A DNA stretch of 27,758 nt. Origin: a virus. Shown here one piece after another: positions 6,324 through 15,600 of this stretch. The notes below the pieces were generated by a model. That model worked only from the letters and a program-made list of their open reading frames with translations. It was not told where the DNA came from and did not search any database. How positions within the stretch are numbered: position 1 is the first letter of the stretch; each line of letters opens with the position of its first letter. The stretch spans positions 1 to 27,758 of IMG/VR virus record IMGVR_UViG_3300038701_001069. One strand, written 5' to 3'. A program made the position numbers and the translations under genes.

Positions 6324-9300
6324 CTATACTCCGATCATTGAATACTTGAGGGTCAGTCCGTGTGGGTAGCCATAACCAACGGAGGCAGACATTTGATGGA
6401 TCACGACAGTGATGTCGGACGAGGAAGAGATGCTGACCCCAGAGAGCGTTGCATCAGTGAGCGTTACTGTCGGAGATGTCAGAATATCTGACTTCCAGAC
6501 GTACAGAGAATCGTCGTTCGGGTCCCAGGTCTTGGCGTCGTAGGGTCCGTCGAGGAGGAAGACGACGTACTCTTCGCTTTCCTCGTTCAGTGGCACCGCG
6601 CCGGTTCCATTCTTCAGAGATCCGCCAAGGCGTGTTGCCCGCGACCACTGGAAGGTGACGTCCCCATTGCTCTGGTTGGTGCGGCGAACGTCTCCGACCG
6701 GCAGAGGTCTTTCGGTACCACCCATAAGCTTCCGCTGCCTGGAGGCAACGAAAGGCGCCAGAGGATTGCCGGTGTTGATGATGTAGCTCTGCGTCTCGTT
6801 CAGGTAGGTCAGATCTTCTCGACCGAAGAGGACGGCGTTTTCCGCATAGACGATCCATTCATCGTTGAAGCCGTGCCGGTATGCCGCATCGATTGTGCCG
6901 CGATGACCTCGGATCAGGCGAGAGATGGAGATCGTGCCGTCAGCATTTTCGACCACATCCTTGAAGAGGATGATCTCATCGCCGATGATGATCATATTGT
7001 TGGTCGAAGGCCATTCTGCATCCGGGATCGATTCCCACGAGTAGATCACCTCCGGTTCATTGAAGTCGAAGGTCGGCCAAAGGTTGATGACCGTTTCGGT
7101 GTCTTCGATATTCCATCCGTTGGCAGGAGGAGGCACAAGCCCCTTGACCGTACCCCAGACGGCGTCGATCTGAGTGAACCCCTCGGACAGCCAATTGCTG
7201 TCATCGAATTTCGACTGCAGGATACCGAAGTTGAAGCCTGGTTTGGTCGCACCGGCAGCCCAGTAGAAGCCGAAATCTGCATTCGCTGACTCGTGTGAAT
7301 CTTCGATGTAAGGCAGATCGCGGACCAGCGGATAGGCAAAGTCGGTGGTGTTGTTTTCCTGAGGCACCAGTCCCTTCGGTGGAATGGTCGTCGCCGTGTG
7401 CTCGTAGCTCTGCGACAGGCTCGACACACTGAACACCTCAAGCTCCATGTTGGCGCCAAGGGTGATGTCGGTGACGCGGCACTCAATCCGGCGACCGTCC
7501 TTGAGGTTGATCGCCACCACGTCACCGGGATCGAGAGCGAGGAAGTCGCGAGGCAGGCGGAATTCCTGCGTCGTGCGTTCTGACCATGCGGCATACAGGA
7601 TGCGCTTCGCCATCGACTTCGCGTCGTTCGACAGGAGGGCCATGTTGAATGTCACTTCCAGGTGCTCCCTGGTCGACATTACCGGCAGAGGCCCGCCAGG
7701 ACGCTTGAAATACTGAGATCCGGTCTCGTAGTCGTTCTTGGCGTCATAATAGGTGACAGTCACGCGCTCCGGCAGCTCCAGCTCCTGCTGGATGGTCTCA
7801 GCGAGACGTTCATTGTCCGTCCCGATCTCCGACTCGACAACGCCGAGCAATTGCTCTTCGATCTCCATGACCGGTGCGCCGCCGCGTGATTTGAAAATCA
7901 GCTCGTTGTCGGACTCTGTGCAGTCGAACTGGAAGACGTCTGCAAGCTCTTCCAAAGGAGTGCGTGCGGCTGTCGGCTGCTCGATCATGTACCCGATCAG
8001 AGGCTCTTGTGTCTCGATGCCATTGGTACGGATACGCGATTCCTCAATGCCAACTTGTGTGGCAATGTCTACCACGATCTCCGCCAGATCTACCTTGTGC
8101 TGGACCTTTCGATCCTGGTAGATGATGGTCGGCTTGACCTCTCCGTCATCGTTGTAGAACCCGATCATGGCATCGCGTTCGGACCAGTAATAGCGGGCGC
8201 CGACGCCGTATTCGACCGAGACATCATCCGCCCTGGTGTTCTGAACCTGGATCTCCTCCAGACGGAAGTCGATCTTGAAGGACATCTCCTGACCTTCGAT
8301 GGTCCATCCGTTGGTGTTGATGTATGTCGGAGGCGACTTGAAGCCACCAAGGTAAATGTTGCCAGCACCCTGGTTGACATCGAAGGGCTGCTCCCACAGT
8401 AGCTCACCACTCTGCAGGTCGAATTTCAGCGCCCAATGCTGACCCCCAGCATTCCGTGCAATTGCACCGATGCACTGTGCGCCAGCGATATAGGACATGT
8501 CTGCGAAGGTGACGATACCGTGCTTGTTCGGCACGTCAGGCCAGATCGCAATGAATTCCTCTTCGTGATTGACGTAGTCAGCCTCGTTCGGAATGAAACC
8601 AGATTTGGGGACTTCGAGAGACGCCCCATAGACAGAAATCTGCGTTGCTCCGCCATAATCCGTCGAGGTGAAGATGACAGCCCTATCGCTACCCACAGGA
8701 CCCTGACGGTAATTGGTGCGGCGACCATCGGAGTTGACCTCACCGACCTTGTTATAGTCCTTGTTGAAGATGTGCATCTTCCCAAAGACCTCAGGGATAC
8801 CGGTGAGAGGTTCGGGCATTTCGGCAGGGTTTTGTCCGATCAATGGTACGGCACCGGTGGGTGCCAGGAGACCATCCCAGATGTTATCGAGGATGTTACC
8901 TGACCGTCCCCACGACTTGATGATGCGACCATTGGAAGGGTCCATGAAATAGATCGGGCTGTAGTTACCGGCGAACCGATACAGGACAACGTCTCCAGCC
9001 GGTGTCGCACCAAACTCAGACATGAATTCGATGTCGTCTTCCGTGATGGTCTTGTAGCCGCCGAGCATGGGCGTATTCGTTACCGGATCTGTTTGCCCGG
9101 TGGGTACTTCCTGAGGTAGCAGATCCTTATAACGATACTGCTTCACCTCGGTTCTCGATTTCAGATCCCAGATACGCAGCCAGCGGTCTCCAGCGTCGTC
9201 GATGCCGCTGAGGAAGAGGTTTTCGCGGACTGGATCGAAGAACGGAGATCCTGTGTTCAATGTCTGCCAAGTGATCGGTGGGGTCTTGTTCGAGAATGTC

Positions 9301-10040
9301 AGGATCTGTGGCTTGCGATCAACGCGAGAAACAACTTCAGCCGTGATCGTCGGGATGCGGTTGCCGAAGTCCTCAAGAGCGAAATCGATGAAGATGAGAT
9401 AGCAGAGATCGCGGTAGGCCGGAACGGTACCGGCGCCTTCTCTCTGCTCCATGAATGGATCTGGCAGTTGCATATCGTCACCAGGGTAGAAGCGCCAGGC
9501 GAAGCGACCGGAGGCGCCTCCACGTCCCTTCTTGCCACCGGCCTGCTTCTGTCCTCGCTTGCCGGAGTTTTCGTCATCCCGGCGAGAGAAGCCAGGTCCG
9601 ACGATATCCGGATCGTCTGGATTGAGCTTATTGTAGATCAGGTTGTTGTCGGCCCAGATGCGAATGACGTCGTCCATCGGCCCCTGGCAGAGACCCATCG
9701 CGAAGTTGGCATAGTAGGTGTAGACCGGCTCAGCCTTACCCTTCTTGCCCTTCTTCTCGCCCTTGCCTCCGGACTTCTCCTTACCCTTCGAGGTGATGTA
9801 CTTCTTCTCCTCGCGGAAGTCGGTCGCCCAGAACATGTTGCCGGTGACGCGCATGGTGCCCCAGACCTGAGGGATACCACGACCATAGGAAGCCGACGAC
9901 ACACGCACATCATTGAGCTTGCCGACAGGCTTCTTCTTCCCATTCATGAGCATCGATCCGGCGATGGATGCGCCGAGGATCGCTGTCTTGAATAGAAATC
10001 CTCCCAGGAGCTGGGAGCCGCCGAGAACCGCAAGCTGCAT
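6324..10040 (-). CDS. Tail tip (central fibre/host-specificity) protein, GTA gp15-like, with propeller insert
   Basis: This 1238-aa protein lies where GTA gp15 ('megatron') lies, directly after the NlpC/P60 gene. It starts with a hydrophobic glycine/alanine-rich segment (residues 1-35). Two lysine/glycine-rich loops follow at about 80-105 and 150-177. About residues 245-575 look like a beta-propeller with WD/PQQ-type blades (L-R-I-W-D-L-K-S-R; D-L-Q-S-G-E-L-L-W-E). A Phage-tail_3-type domain shared with GTA gp15 and lambda J-like proteins is at about 690-900 (R-T-P-L-E-E-L-A-D-V-F), and the C-terminus is beta-rich. No GTA TIM-barrel is visible. The start at ATG 10040 (TAATG overlap, AAAGGA upstream) is preferred over a longer frame from 10088. 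It probably closes the tube and contacts the host. Confidence 0.82.
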   Translation of the reverse strand: MQLAVLGGSQLLGGFLFKTAILGASIAGSMLMNGKKKPVGKLNDVRVSSASYGRGIPQVWGTMRVTGNMFWATDFREEKKYITSKGKEKSGGKGEKKGKKGKAEPVYTYYANFAMGLCQGPMDDVIRIWADNNLIYNKLNPDDPDIVGPGFSRRDDENSGKRGQKQAGGKKGRGGASGRFAWRFYPGDDMQLPDPFMEQREGAGTVPAYRDLCYLIFIDFALEDFGNRIPTITAEVVSRVDRKPQILTFSNKTPPITWQTLNTGSPFFDPVRENLFLSGIDDAGDRWLRIWDLKSRTEVKQYRYKDLLPQEVPTGQTDPVTNTPMLGGYKTITEDDIEFMSEFGATPAGDVVLYRFAGNYSPIYFMDPSNGRIIKSWGRSGNILDNIWDGLLAPTGAVPLIGQNPAEMPEPLTGIPEVFGKMHIFNKDYNKVGEVNSDGRRTNYRQGPVGSDRAVIFTSTDYGGATQISVYGASLEVPKSGFIPNEADYVNHEEEFIAIWPDVPNKHGIVTFADMSYIAGAQCIGAIARNAGGQHWALKFDLQSGELLWEQPFDVNQGAGNIYLGGFKSPPTYINTNGWTIEGQEMSFKIDFRLEEIQVQNTRADDVSVEYGVGARYYWSERDAMIGFYNDDGEVKPTIIYQDRKVQHKVDLAEIVVDIATQVGIEESRIRTNGIETQEPLIGYMIEQPTAARTPLEELADVFQFDCTESDNELIFKSRGGAPVMEIEEQLLGVVESEIGTDNERLAETIQQELELPERVTVTYYDAKNDYETGSQYFKRPGGPLPVMSTREHLEVTFNMALLSNDAKSMAKRILYAAWSERTTQEFRLPRDFLALDPGDVVAINLKDGRRIECRVTDITLGANMELEVFSVSSLSQSYEHTATTIPPKGLVPQENNTTDFAYPLVRDLPYIEDSHESANADFGFYWAAGATKPGFNFGILQSKFDDSNWLSEGFTQIDAVWGTVKGLVPPPANGWNIEDTETVINLWPTFDFNEPEVIYSWESIPDAEWPSTNNMIIIGDEIILFKDVVENADGTISISRLIRGHRGTIDAAYRHGFNDEWIVYAENAVLFGREDLTYLNETQSYIINTGNPLAPFVASRQRKLMGGTERPLPVGDVRRTNQSNGDVTFQWSRATRLGGSLKNGTGAVPLNEESEEYVVFLLDGPYDAKTWDPNDDSLYVWKSDILTSPTVTLTDATLSGVSISSSSDITVVIHQMSASVGYGYPHGLTLKYSMIGV

Positions 10041-10459
10041 TATGTCATTCCTTTGTAGGTTCTGAAGCCAATGATCAGTTCGTGCCAATCACTGAATTGC
10101 TGTTCGACAACCTTCCTCTCACGGAGGTTCGCATTGATGATACTCAAGCGACCGTAGTTGTCTTTGGAGATGATCCCGGTGTGCATCGGGAAAATCGATT
10201 GACGGAGAAGCACGATGAGGCCCGGCTTCAAATTCTTGAAAGGATGAGGGTCAGTCTGACCGTAGACCAGTCGAGAAAATTTCTCCGGCTCAGGATCGAA
10301 GGAGTATTGAATGGTATCTTCGATCTCCAAGCCGCAGGATCTTCCAACACCCACCAAGAGACCGATACAATCGACACCGAGACGATCCCTTCCGCCCTTC
10401 TTGAATTTGACCCCAAGCCATGAGCGGGCTTCCGTGTTGATTTGATCCAGTGTTGTCAT
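10040..10459 (-). CDS. NlpC/P60-family tail peptidase (GTA gp14-like)
   Basis: This 139-aa cysteine peptidase has the expected length for the phage NlpC/P60 family found in GTA-type tail modules. Catalytic Cys31 lies in G-V-D-C-I-G-L, His93 in M-H-T-G-I-I, and a polar third residue is probably Asn109 or Asn111. These enzymes cut peptide bonds in peptidoglycan stem peptides and probably let the tail tip pass the murein during DNA entry. It starts at ATG 10459, sharing ATGA with the stop of the hub gene. An upstream extension to 10549 was rejected because it would overlap the hub gene deeply and lacks a ribosome site. Confidence 0.9.
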   Translation of the reverse strand: MTTLDQINTEARSWLGVKFKKGGRDRLGVDCIGLLVGVGRSCGLEIEDTIQYSFDPEPEKFSRLVYGQTDPHPFKNLKPGLIVLLRQSIFPMHTGIISKDNYGRLSIINANLRERKVVEQQFSDWHELIIGFRTYKGMT

Positions 10460-12039
10460 CCGACTCCTGCCACTCTGAAATATTGACCGGCGCCGGGTAC
10501 CCTTGGGTGTCCCCTGAAGTTCACGATATTCTGGAACTTGGCAGCGCACTCATCCGCCGTCTTGTTGCATCCTGCTGATACCGAGAACACGTCCCCAACC
10601 TGAGGTTGGTACGGAAGCGGTAGAGCCAATTTGAAAGCGCTGTTTGGTGTGTCGAAAAACATCACCTCCATGGCGCGACCGGCGTTCTGTCCGGTGTGGA
10701 AGGTAAGGACGCCCCAATCGAACCAATTGGCCTGTGCGCCTGCCGGATACCCAGCCACCTTGACCTCCGTAGCGCTCAGCGACGTGGCGCTGACCTCGGA
10801 GAGGAAGCGATACTTCGGGTAGCTGGTCTGCCAGCTTACGGTTCCGTCGACGGTGACCGCTCCGACTGATGGATTGAGTGCCACTCCGGCGACACTGGTC
10901 TGCCCATCATTCATGGCGACGTATTCGATGCCTCCGTATTGTTCGAATCCTGGTTCTTCCTCGTCCTTCGGCACCACGATAATGTCGAGATCGTCGAATG
11001 CGATAGCGGCATTGTTTCCAGGAATTTCCGCACCATCACAAATGAGTGCCACAGAGATACGACGTGCGACTGACGGGATCTCAGCTTCTAGGGAGAAAGC
11101 CCTCCAGCGTCTTCCTGGGACGATGTAAGGGAGAGGCGTGTTTCTCGTCGCTGCCGGAAGAATGAACCAATTCGGGTTCGGTCCGACCGGCTCGAAGAAG
11201 TTCAACTGCGCCTTGCCAGCCGAGTCTTCCCAGTAACCAAATGAGCGTCCGGTGAGGCGAAGCTTGTAGTCGCCTGAGAGAATGTCAGCCTCTGACAAAC
11301 CAAGGTCCACCAGATCGATGGTGCTCGAAGTGGTGCCGCTGAATCGGACGACATTCGCCTCGTCGGAGACGTATGGGGTCATGACCAGGTCAGGTCCCCA
11401 CCAGGATGAATTGGTCCAGCTCCCATCGGCTTTCGTCAGAAGCTCCGGATAATGTCGATTACGCTCGCGTGTGGTTGCTTGAGGGAAGAGCACGCGGTCG
11501 CCGGTCTGGTAGTTCTTGCCCTTCTGGTGCTCAGGCGGTGTGAAGATCAGTCCGCACTTCGCATCACCGACGTCCTGGCGGCACTCGTTCAAATACGTGT
11601 CACCAATCTTCATGCCGAGGAGGTCAACCAGACCGCGAAGCTCGACAAGGAAAGCGCCTGAGCCGGTCGTCTTCACTTCACCGAAATATCCGTAACGAAG
11701 ACGCACACGCCCCATGGACTCATCTTCGTAGTTGATCAGAAAGACCTCGACCAAGGCAAAGTCGAAGGCGCCGTTTCTCATCTCGTCGTCAGAAATGCCG
11801 TCGTCGCGAAGGAAGCCGGTGATCTCCATCTCGTCGATAGAGAAGTTCGCCGTTGACTTCATCGCAGACTTGTTGAACCCCGCCGCCGAACGATAGGTGT
11901 TGCCTTCAAAGACAATATCCCTATCCAATTCGGTGTAGAAGAATTCCTTACGGTCCTGGCGCGTGATATGCCAACAGGTCGTGATGGTCGTCGTATCGCC
12001 ACGAAGGTGAGCCGCCATGGCGGGCGAAATGGTTTTCAT
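10456..12039 (-). CDS. Tail hub protein, DUF2163/BR0599-like (GTA gp13), with large inserted domain
   Basis: This 527-aa protein has the DUF2163 N-terminal domain at about residues 5-165 and the C-terminal BR0599-type domain at about 415-525, ending in the typical C-N-K-T-A-D-E-C-A-A-K-F segment. Cys153, Cys162, Cys491 and Cys498 correspond to the four cysteines that bind an Fe-S cluster in GTA gp13. Family members are usually near 290 aa. The extra length is an insert at about 185-370 that looks like a jelly-roll or carbohydrate-binding module (K-L-R-L-T-G-R-S-F-G, then A-F-D-D-L-D-I-I-V). Starts and stops overlap by ATGA on both sides, so the tail-tip genes are translationally coupled. Confidence 0.87.
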   Translation of the reverse strand: MKTISPAMAAHLRGDTTTITTCWHITRQDRKEFFYTELDRDIVFEGNTYRSAAGFNKSAMKSTANFSIDEMEITGFLRDDGISDDEMRNGAFDFALVEVFLINYEDESMGRVRLRYGYFGEVKTTGSGAFLVELRGLVDLLGMKIGDTYLNECRQDVGDAKCGLIFTPPEHQKGKNYQTGDRVLFPQATTRERNRHYPELLTKADGSWTNSSWWGPDLVMTPYVSDEANVVRFSGTTSSTIDLVDLGLSEADILSGDYKLRLTGRSFGYWEDSAGKAQLNFFEPVGPNPNWFILPAATRNTPLPYIVPGRRWRAFSLEAEIPSVARRISVALICDGAEIPGNNAAIAFDDLDIIVVPKDEEEPGFEQYGGIEYVAMNDGQTSVAGVALNPSVGAVTVDGTVSWQTSYPKYRFLSEVSATSLSATEVKVAGYPAGAQANWFDWGVLTFHTGQNAGRAMEVMFFDTPNSAFKLALPLPYQPQVGDVFSVSAGCNKTADECAAKFQNIVNFRGHPRVPGAGQYFRVAGVG

Positions 12040-12653
12040 TCGATATCCTTGACTTCTACAATCGGGATCGACTCCCAGGATTGGTAATTCCAGAAGTCGT
12101 GGACGGGATCGAACACGTCGACGTCAAATCGAGCATGGACGTGAAATCTACCATATGGCAGAATAATTGACAACCCCAAAGCTGGAGGGTCAACAAAACT
12201 AACCACACCGGTCGCGTAGTTGATCGTGTAATCGGTGTTCTCTTCAAGCTCGACACCATCCACCAGGAGCGGATCGAGACCGGTCTCTTCCGGTTTGGTG
12301 ATCATGCGATCATACTGGTAGGGGCCTGGATCGTAGCTCTTGATGAGTTGGAATTCAGTCTCGACGCCATCACCGATCCCGATGGTCTGATTGAAGATCT
12401 CATAGTCGCCGTGATCCTTGAACCGGAATGAGTAAGCGCGACCACGGCGGGCGTAGAAGAAGCTCCGCAGCTCAGCCAACTGTTCCTTATCCTTGATCCC
12501 ATGGGAGACGTCGTATTCCGCACGCACGTTTGACCACTCCACGTTTCGGCGTTCGAGACCGGAAGCGAGAGTGATCACGGTGGTGCGGAACATTGGTCCA
12601 CCCTTGGAACCATATGAGATCTCTTCGGGGAAGATCGCATTGTGGAAGGCCAT
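12036..12653 (-). CDS. Distal tail protein, DUF2460 family (GTA gp12-like)
   Basis: This 205-aa protein has the full length and recognisable features of DUF2460: M-A-F-H-N-A-I-F-P-E-E-I-S-Y-G at the start, R-R-N-V-E-W near residue 35, and F-Y-A-R-R-G-R-A-Y-S-F-R-F-K-D near 66-80. In the GTA this protein forms the distal ring joining the tail tube to the hub. Its start overlaps the tape-measure stop by one base (TGATG) and its end overlaps the hub gene by ATGA. The position between tape measure and hub is the canonical one. Confidence 0.9.
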   Translation of the reverse strand: MAFHNAIFPEEISYGSKGGPMFRTTVITLASGLERRNVEWSNVRAEYDVSHGIKDKEQLAELRSFFYARRGRAYSFRFKDHGDYEIFNQTIGIGDGVETEFQLIKSYDPGPYQYDRMITKPEETGLDPLLVDGVELEENTDYTINYATGVVSFVDPPALGLSIILPYGRFHVHARFDVDVFDPVHDFWNYQSWESIPIVEVKDIE

Positions 12654-15600
12654 CAGTTGTTTCTCCTACGTGTGCGCTCCTGAGCGGAGCTGAGTCTCTG
12701 ACTGATCTGACGCTGATTGCGCTTGAAGTCGTCAGCGCCCTTGAGACCACTCAGGTTGAGGTTGAAGACGGTCGGACCGCCAGCACGCGATGACTGGAAT
12801 TCCGACTGCTGGGAGTCGCCGGACTTGGCGGGCATATTCATCTCGACCGGAACCTTGCGTCCACGCGACAGCGGAATGACCGCCTCGTTTGGATGCAGAA
12901 CTGACGGGATGCCACCGGCCCCGTAAGATCCTGTGTTCGGTGTGCCCTCGGCGTAGTGTGGCATGCGACGGAAGGCGACAGGATCGGTAGCTAGGCCACC
13001 TTCCTTGAACGAGCCAAACAGGGCGCTGAGGAGACCTCCACCCATGCCGCCCATTCCGCCACCAGAACTTCCGAGTTGGCTCAGGAGCTGCAGGATTGCG
13101 CCGCCGAACTGACCCAGGCCGGGGACAACGGACGACAGAGGTCCGAGGAGCGAGCTGATCCCGCCACCCATCTGCTGAAGACCAGGCTGCGCCGTCTGAG
13201 CACTCTGTCCTGCCTGAGCAAGCGACTGCCCGGCCTGCTGGAAGCTCGGAGCTGCCTGCTGGGCCTGCTGTCCGGCCTGCTGGATCGCTGCACCGGACTG
13301 CTGATCAGCAATAGCCTTCTGCTGCGTCGTCATCGTCTTCTGCTGAGCGGAAACCTGTTCCTGCTGCGTGGCAGTCTGGGTCTGCTGTGCCGTCGTCTGA
13401 GCTGTCTGTCCGAGCTGCTGAAGGTTCTGGTTCACCTGCTGGATCGATCCGGTAGTTGTCGGGTCAACCTGGACGCCCTGAGCCTGGATTCCTGCGGCCT
13501 GGATCGAGTAATTCGGATCGACCGGCTTCTGACCGGCGACGGTTCCATGGTGATGGACCGACTGACCAGCACCCAACTTGGGGCCGTCGAGTGAATTGAT
13601 CCAGCCGAGGTTTTTCTTGGAAGAGAAGAGGGGGTTAGCATAGTTGAGGTGTCCACCAACAGATGACGCCTGACCACCCATACGCTTCGCCAGATAGTCA
13701 TCCACGAAGTCGCTGGCCTTCTTTCCGCGACCGGAAAGCAGCATACTGTCCGGAAGATCGGAGACGCTTCTGCGCCCTTCCTTCCAAGATACAGGTCCGT
13801 TGATGTCGGAGAACTGCTTACGGGCGTTTACTACCGAAGTCACGGAGTCACCCCAGCGTCCCGAAACCTTGCGGTTCAAGATGGTGTCAGTAATCCCGGC
13901 AGCCTGGCTGTTGTAAGCGTCACCCTTCAGGTATGCGGCTGCCTCCGTCGCGAGGGTCTTCTTGAGGTCGGTGATTTCTTGAGGAGACAAGGTCAGCACG
14001 TTACCATTCGGATTGAATGGTACTGCAGGCATTCCTGAAGAAGCCTGCTGAGCGAGGCTTGAAGTTGCACCACCGGATCTTGTCACATCTCCGGGAAACG
14101 GCTGAGATCCACCGGAAGCAGTCGAGCTGGTAGCCATCTGATCAAGTGCGGCTGCGGCGTTCTGTGCAGCGGTTCCCAAGGACTCAACCTGAGGAGATGC
14201 TGATACAGAATTCGTTTCGAGCTGCTTGACAGCTTGAGAGCTGGAGGTGGTCGCGTCCCTGAACTGTACCTGGGCATCCATTGCAGTCTTCTGCATGTTG
14301 CCATTCATATCCAAGGTGCCGCGAAGCTTCATGGCGGATGTGTCGAGCTGGCGAAGACCTTCGGCAGTCTTGGCCTCTTCATCCGATCCGGAACGACCAA
14401 ATCCTGGTCGCATTTCCCAGTCCTGAGCGTTCGCTGTGACAGCATCCTGCGCTGCAGCGTACTTATCGACAGCCGGTGTCGATACCGCCTGCTGGGCAGC
14501 CGTCTGCGTTCCTCCGAAGAGGTTGCCGAACATGCCCTTGTAGAGCTGGTTGATCCCGATCTTGATGAATTCCTTCAGGATCGATTTTGCGAGCGAAGCA
14601 AAGTCAGCCTTACCGTCTACAACCAGATCGGCGATCTGATCGGACAGCCCTTCCATGGCCTGAACTGCGACCTTGTCGGTGGCTACGCCAACGCGCTCGA
14701 TGCCATCCACCCAATCCTTGAGAGGGCGGTCGTTCATGCTCTGCTGTGTCTCGATCAGCTTACGCAGTTCCTTGCTCTGCGCCGCTGTAACGTGAACGCC
14801 CTTTTCTGCCAGCTCGTTGATCTTCTGACGATGCGCGATTTCAACCTCACGGGCGTCAGAAGCCATATTCTGAAGACCCATTTCGTTCTTCATCTCGCGG
14901 ACCATGGCCGCATATGGATCTGCAGTTTCCTGCAGCTTGCGGGCGTGGAATTCGAGACCGGCGTTGTATTGTGAGAGGGTAATGTCGCCTCTCTGGAGAG
15001 CAGCGTTCAGGGCAGCCACTTCCATCTTGTAATCGTTGGAAGCTTTTGCTGCGTCCTTGAGGCGCTTCGAGACGGAGTCCTTTCCACCTTTGGAGTCTTT
15101 GTCAGACTCCTTGAGCGGATTGATCCCTGACGTATCAGGAGTAGCAGCCAGCATACCGCCTGACGTGCTGGCACGCTTCTTGGCTTCCTCTTCGCGAGCC
15201 TTTTCGGCTGCCGCAGCCTCAGCTTCGCGGACAGTCTTCATCTCCAAAGCACGCTTCTTCAGTTGATCCAGACCAGCGTTGAGGAGTTTTCCCGCCTTCA
15301 TCTTGGCTTCATCGACGCCAAACAGCTTGTCGACAGTGTCAGAGACGAGCTTGGCTGTGTCGTTCAGTGCTCTGAAATCCGACTCGATGTCGGCGGAATA
15401 CTCCGCCATGAGCTGCGCCTCAGACTTCCATGGCTGGAAGATCTTGGACGTGTAATATTCCATATTGCGTGCAGCGACGGCGATCACTTTATTGATCGCA
15501 ACACCGAATTCAGCAAAGGTCTTCACAATTCCGGCGAGCACGATTTGCGCCAGGCTGCCAAACAGTTGCTTGAAGTAGTCAGCCGTGAATTTACCCTTGT

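Noticed and set aside
10040-10549. Longer starts for the NlpC/P60 gene (10549) and the tail-tip gene (10088)
   Set aside because: The extensions overlap upstream genes deeply. The ATGA and TAATG overlaps with proper ribosome sites at 10459 and 10040 are more convincing.
13190-13460. Glutamine-rich tract as a possible frameshifted or spurious translation
   Set aside because: It is in frame with the well-supported tape measure domains on both sides; Gln-rich coiled segments are common in such proteins.
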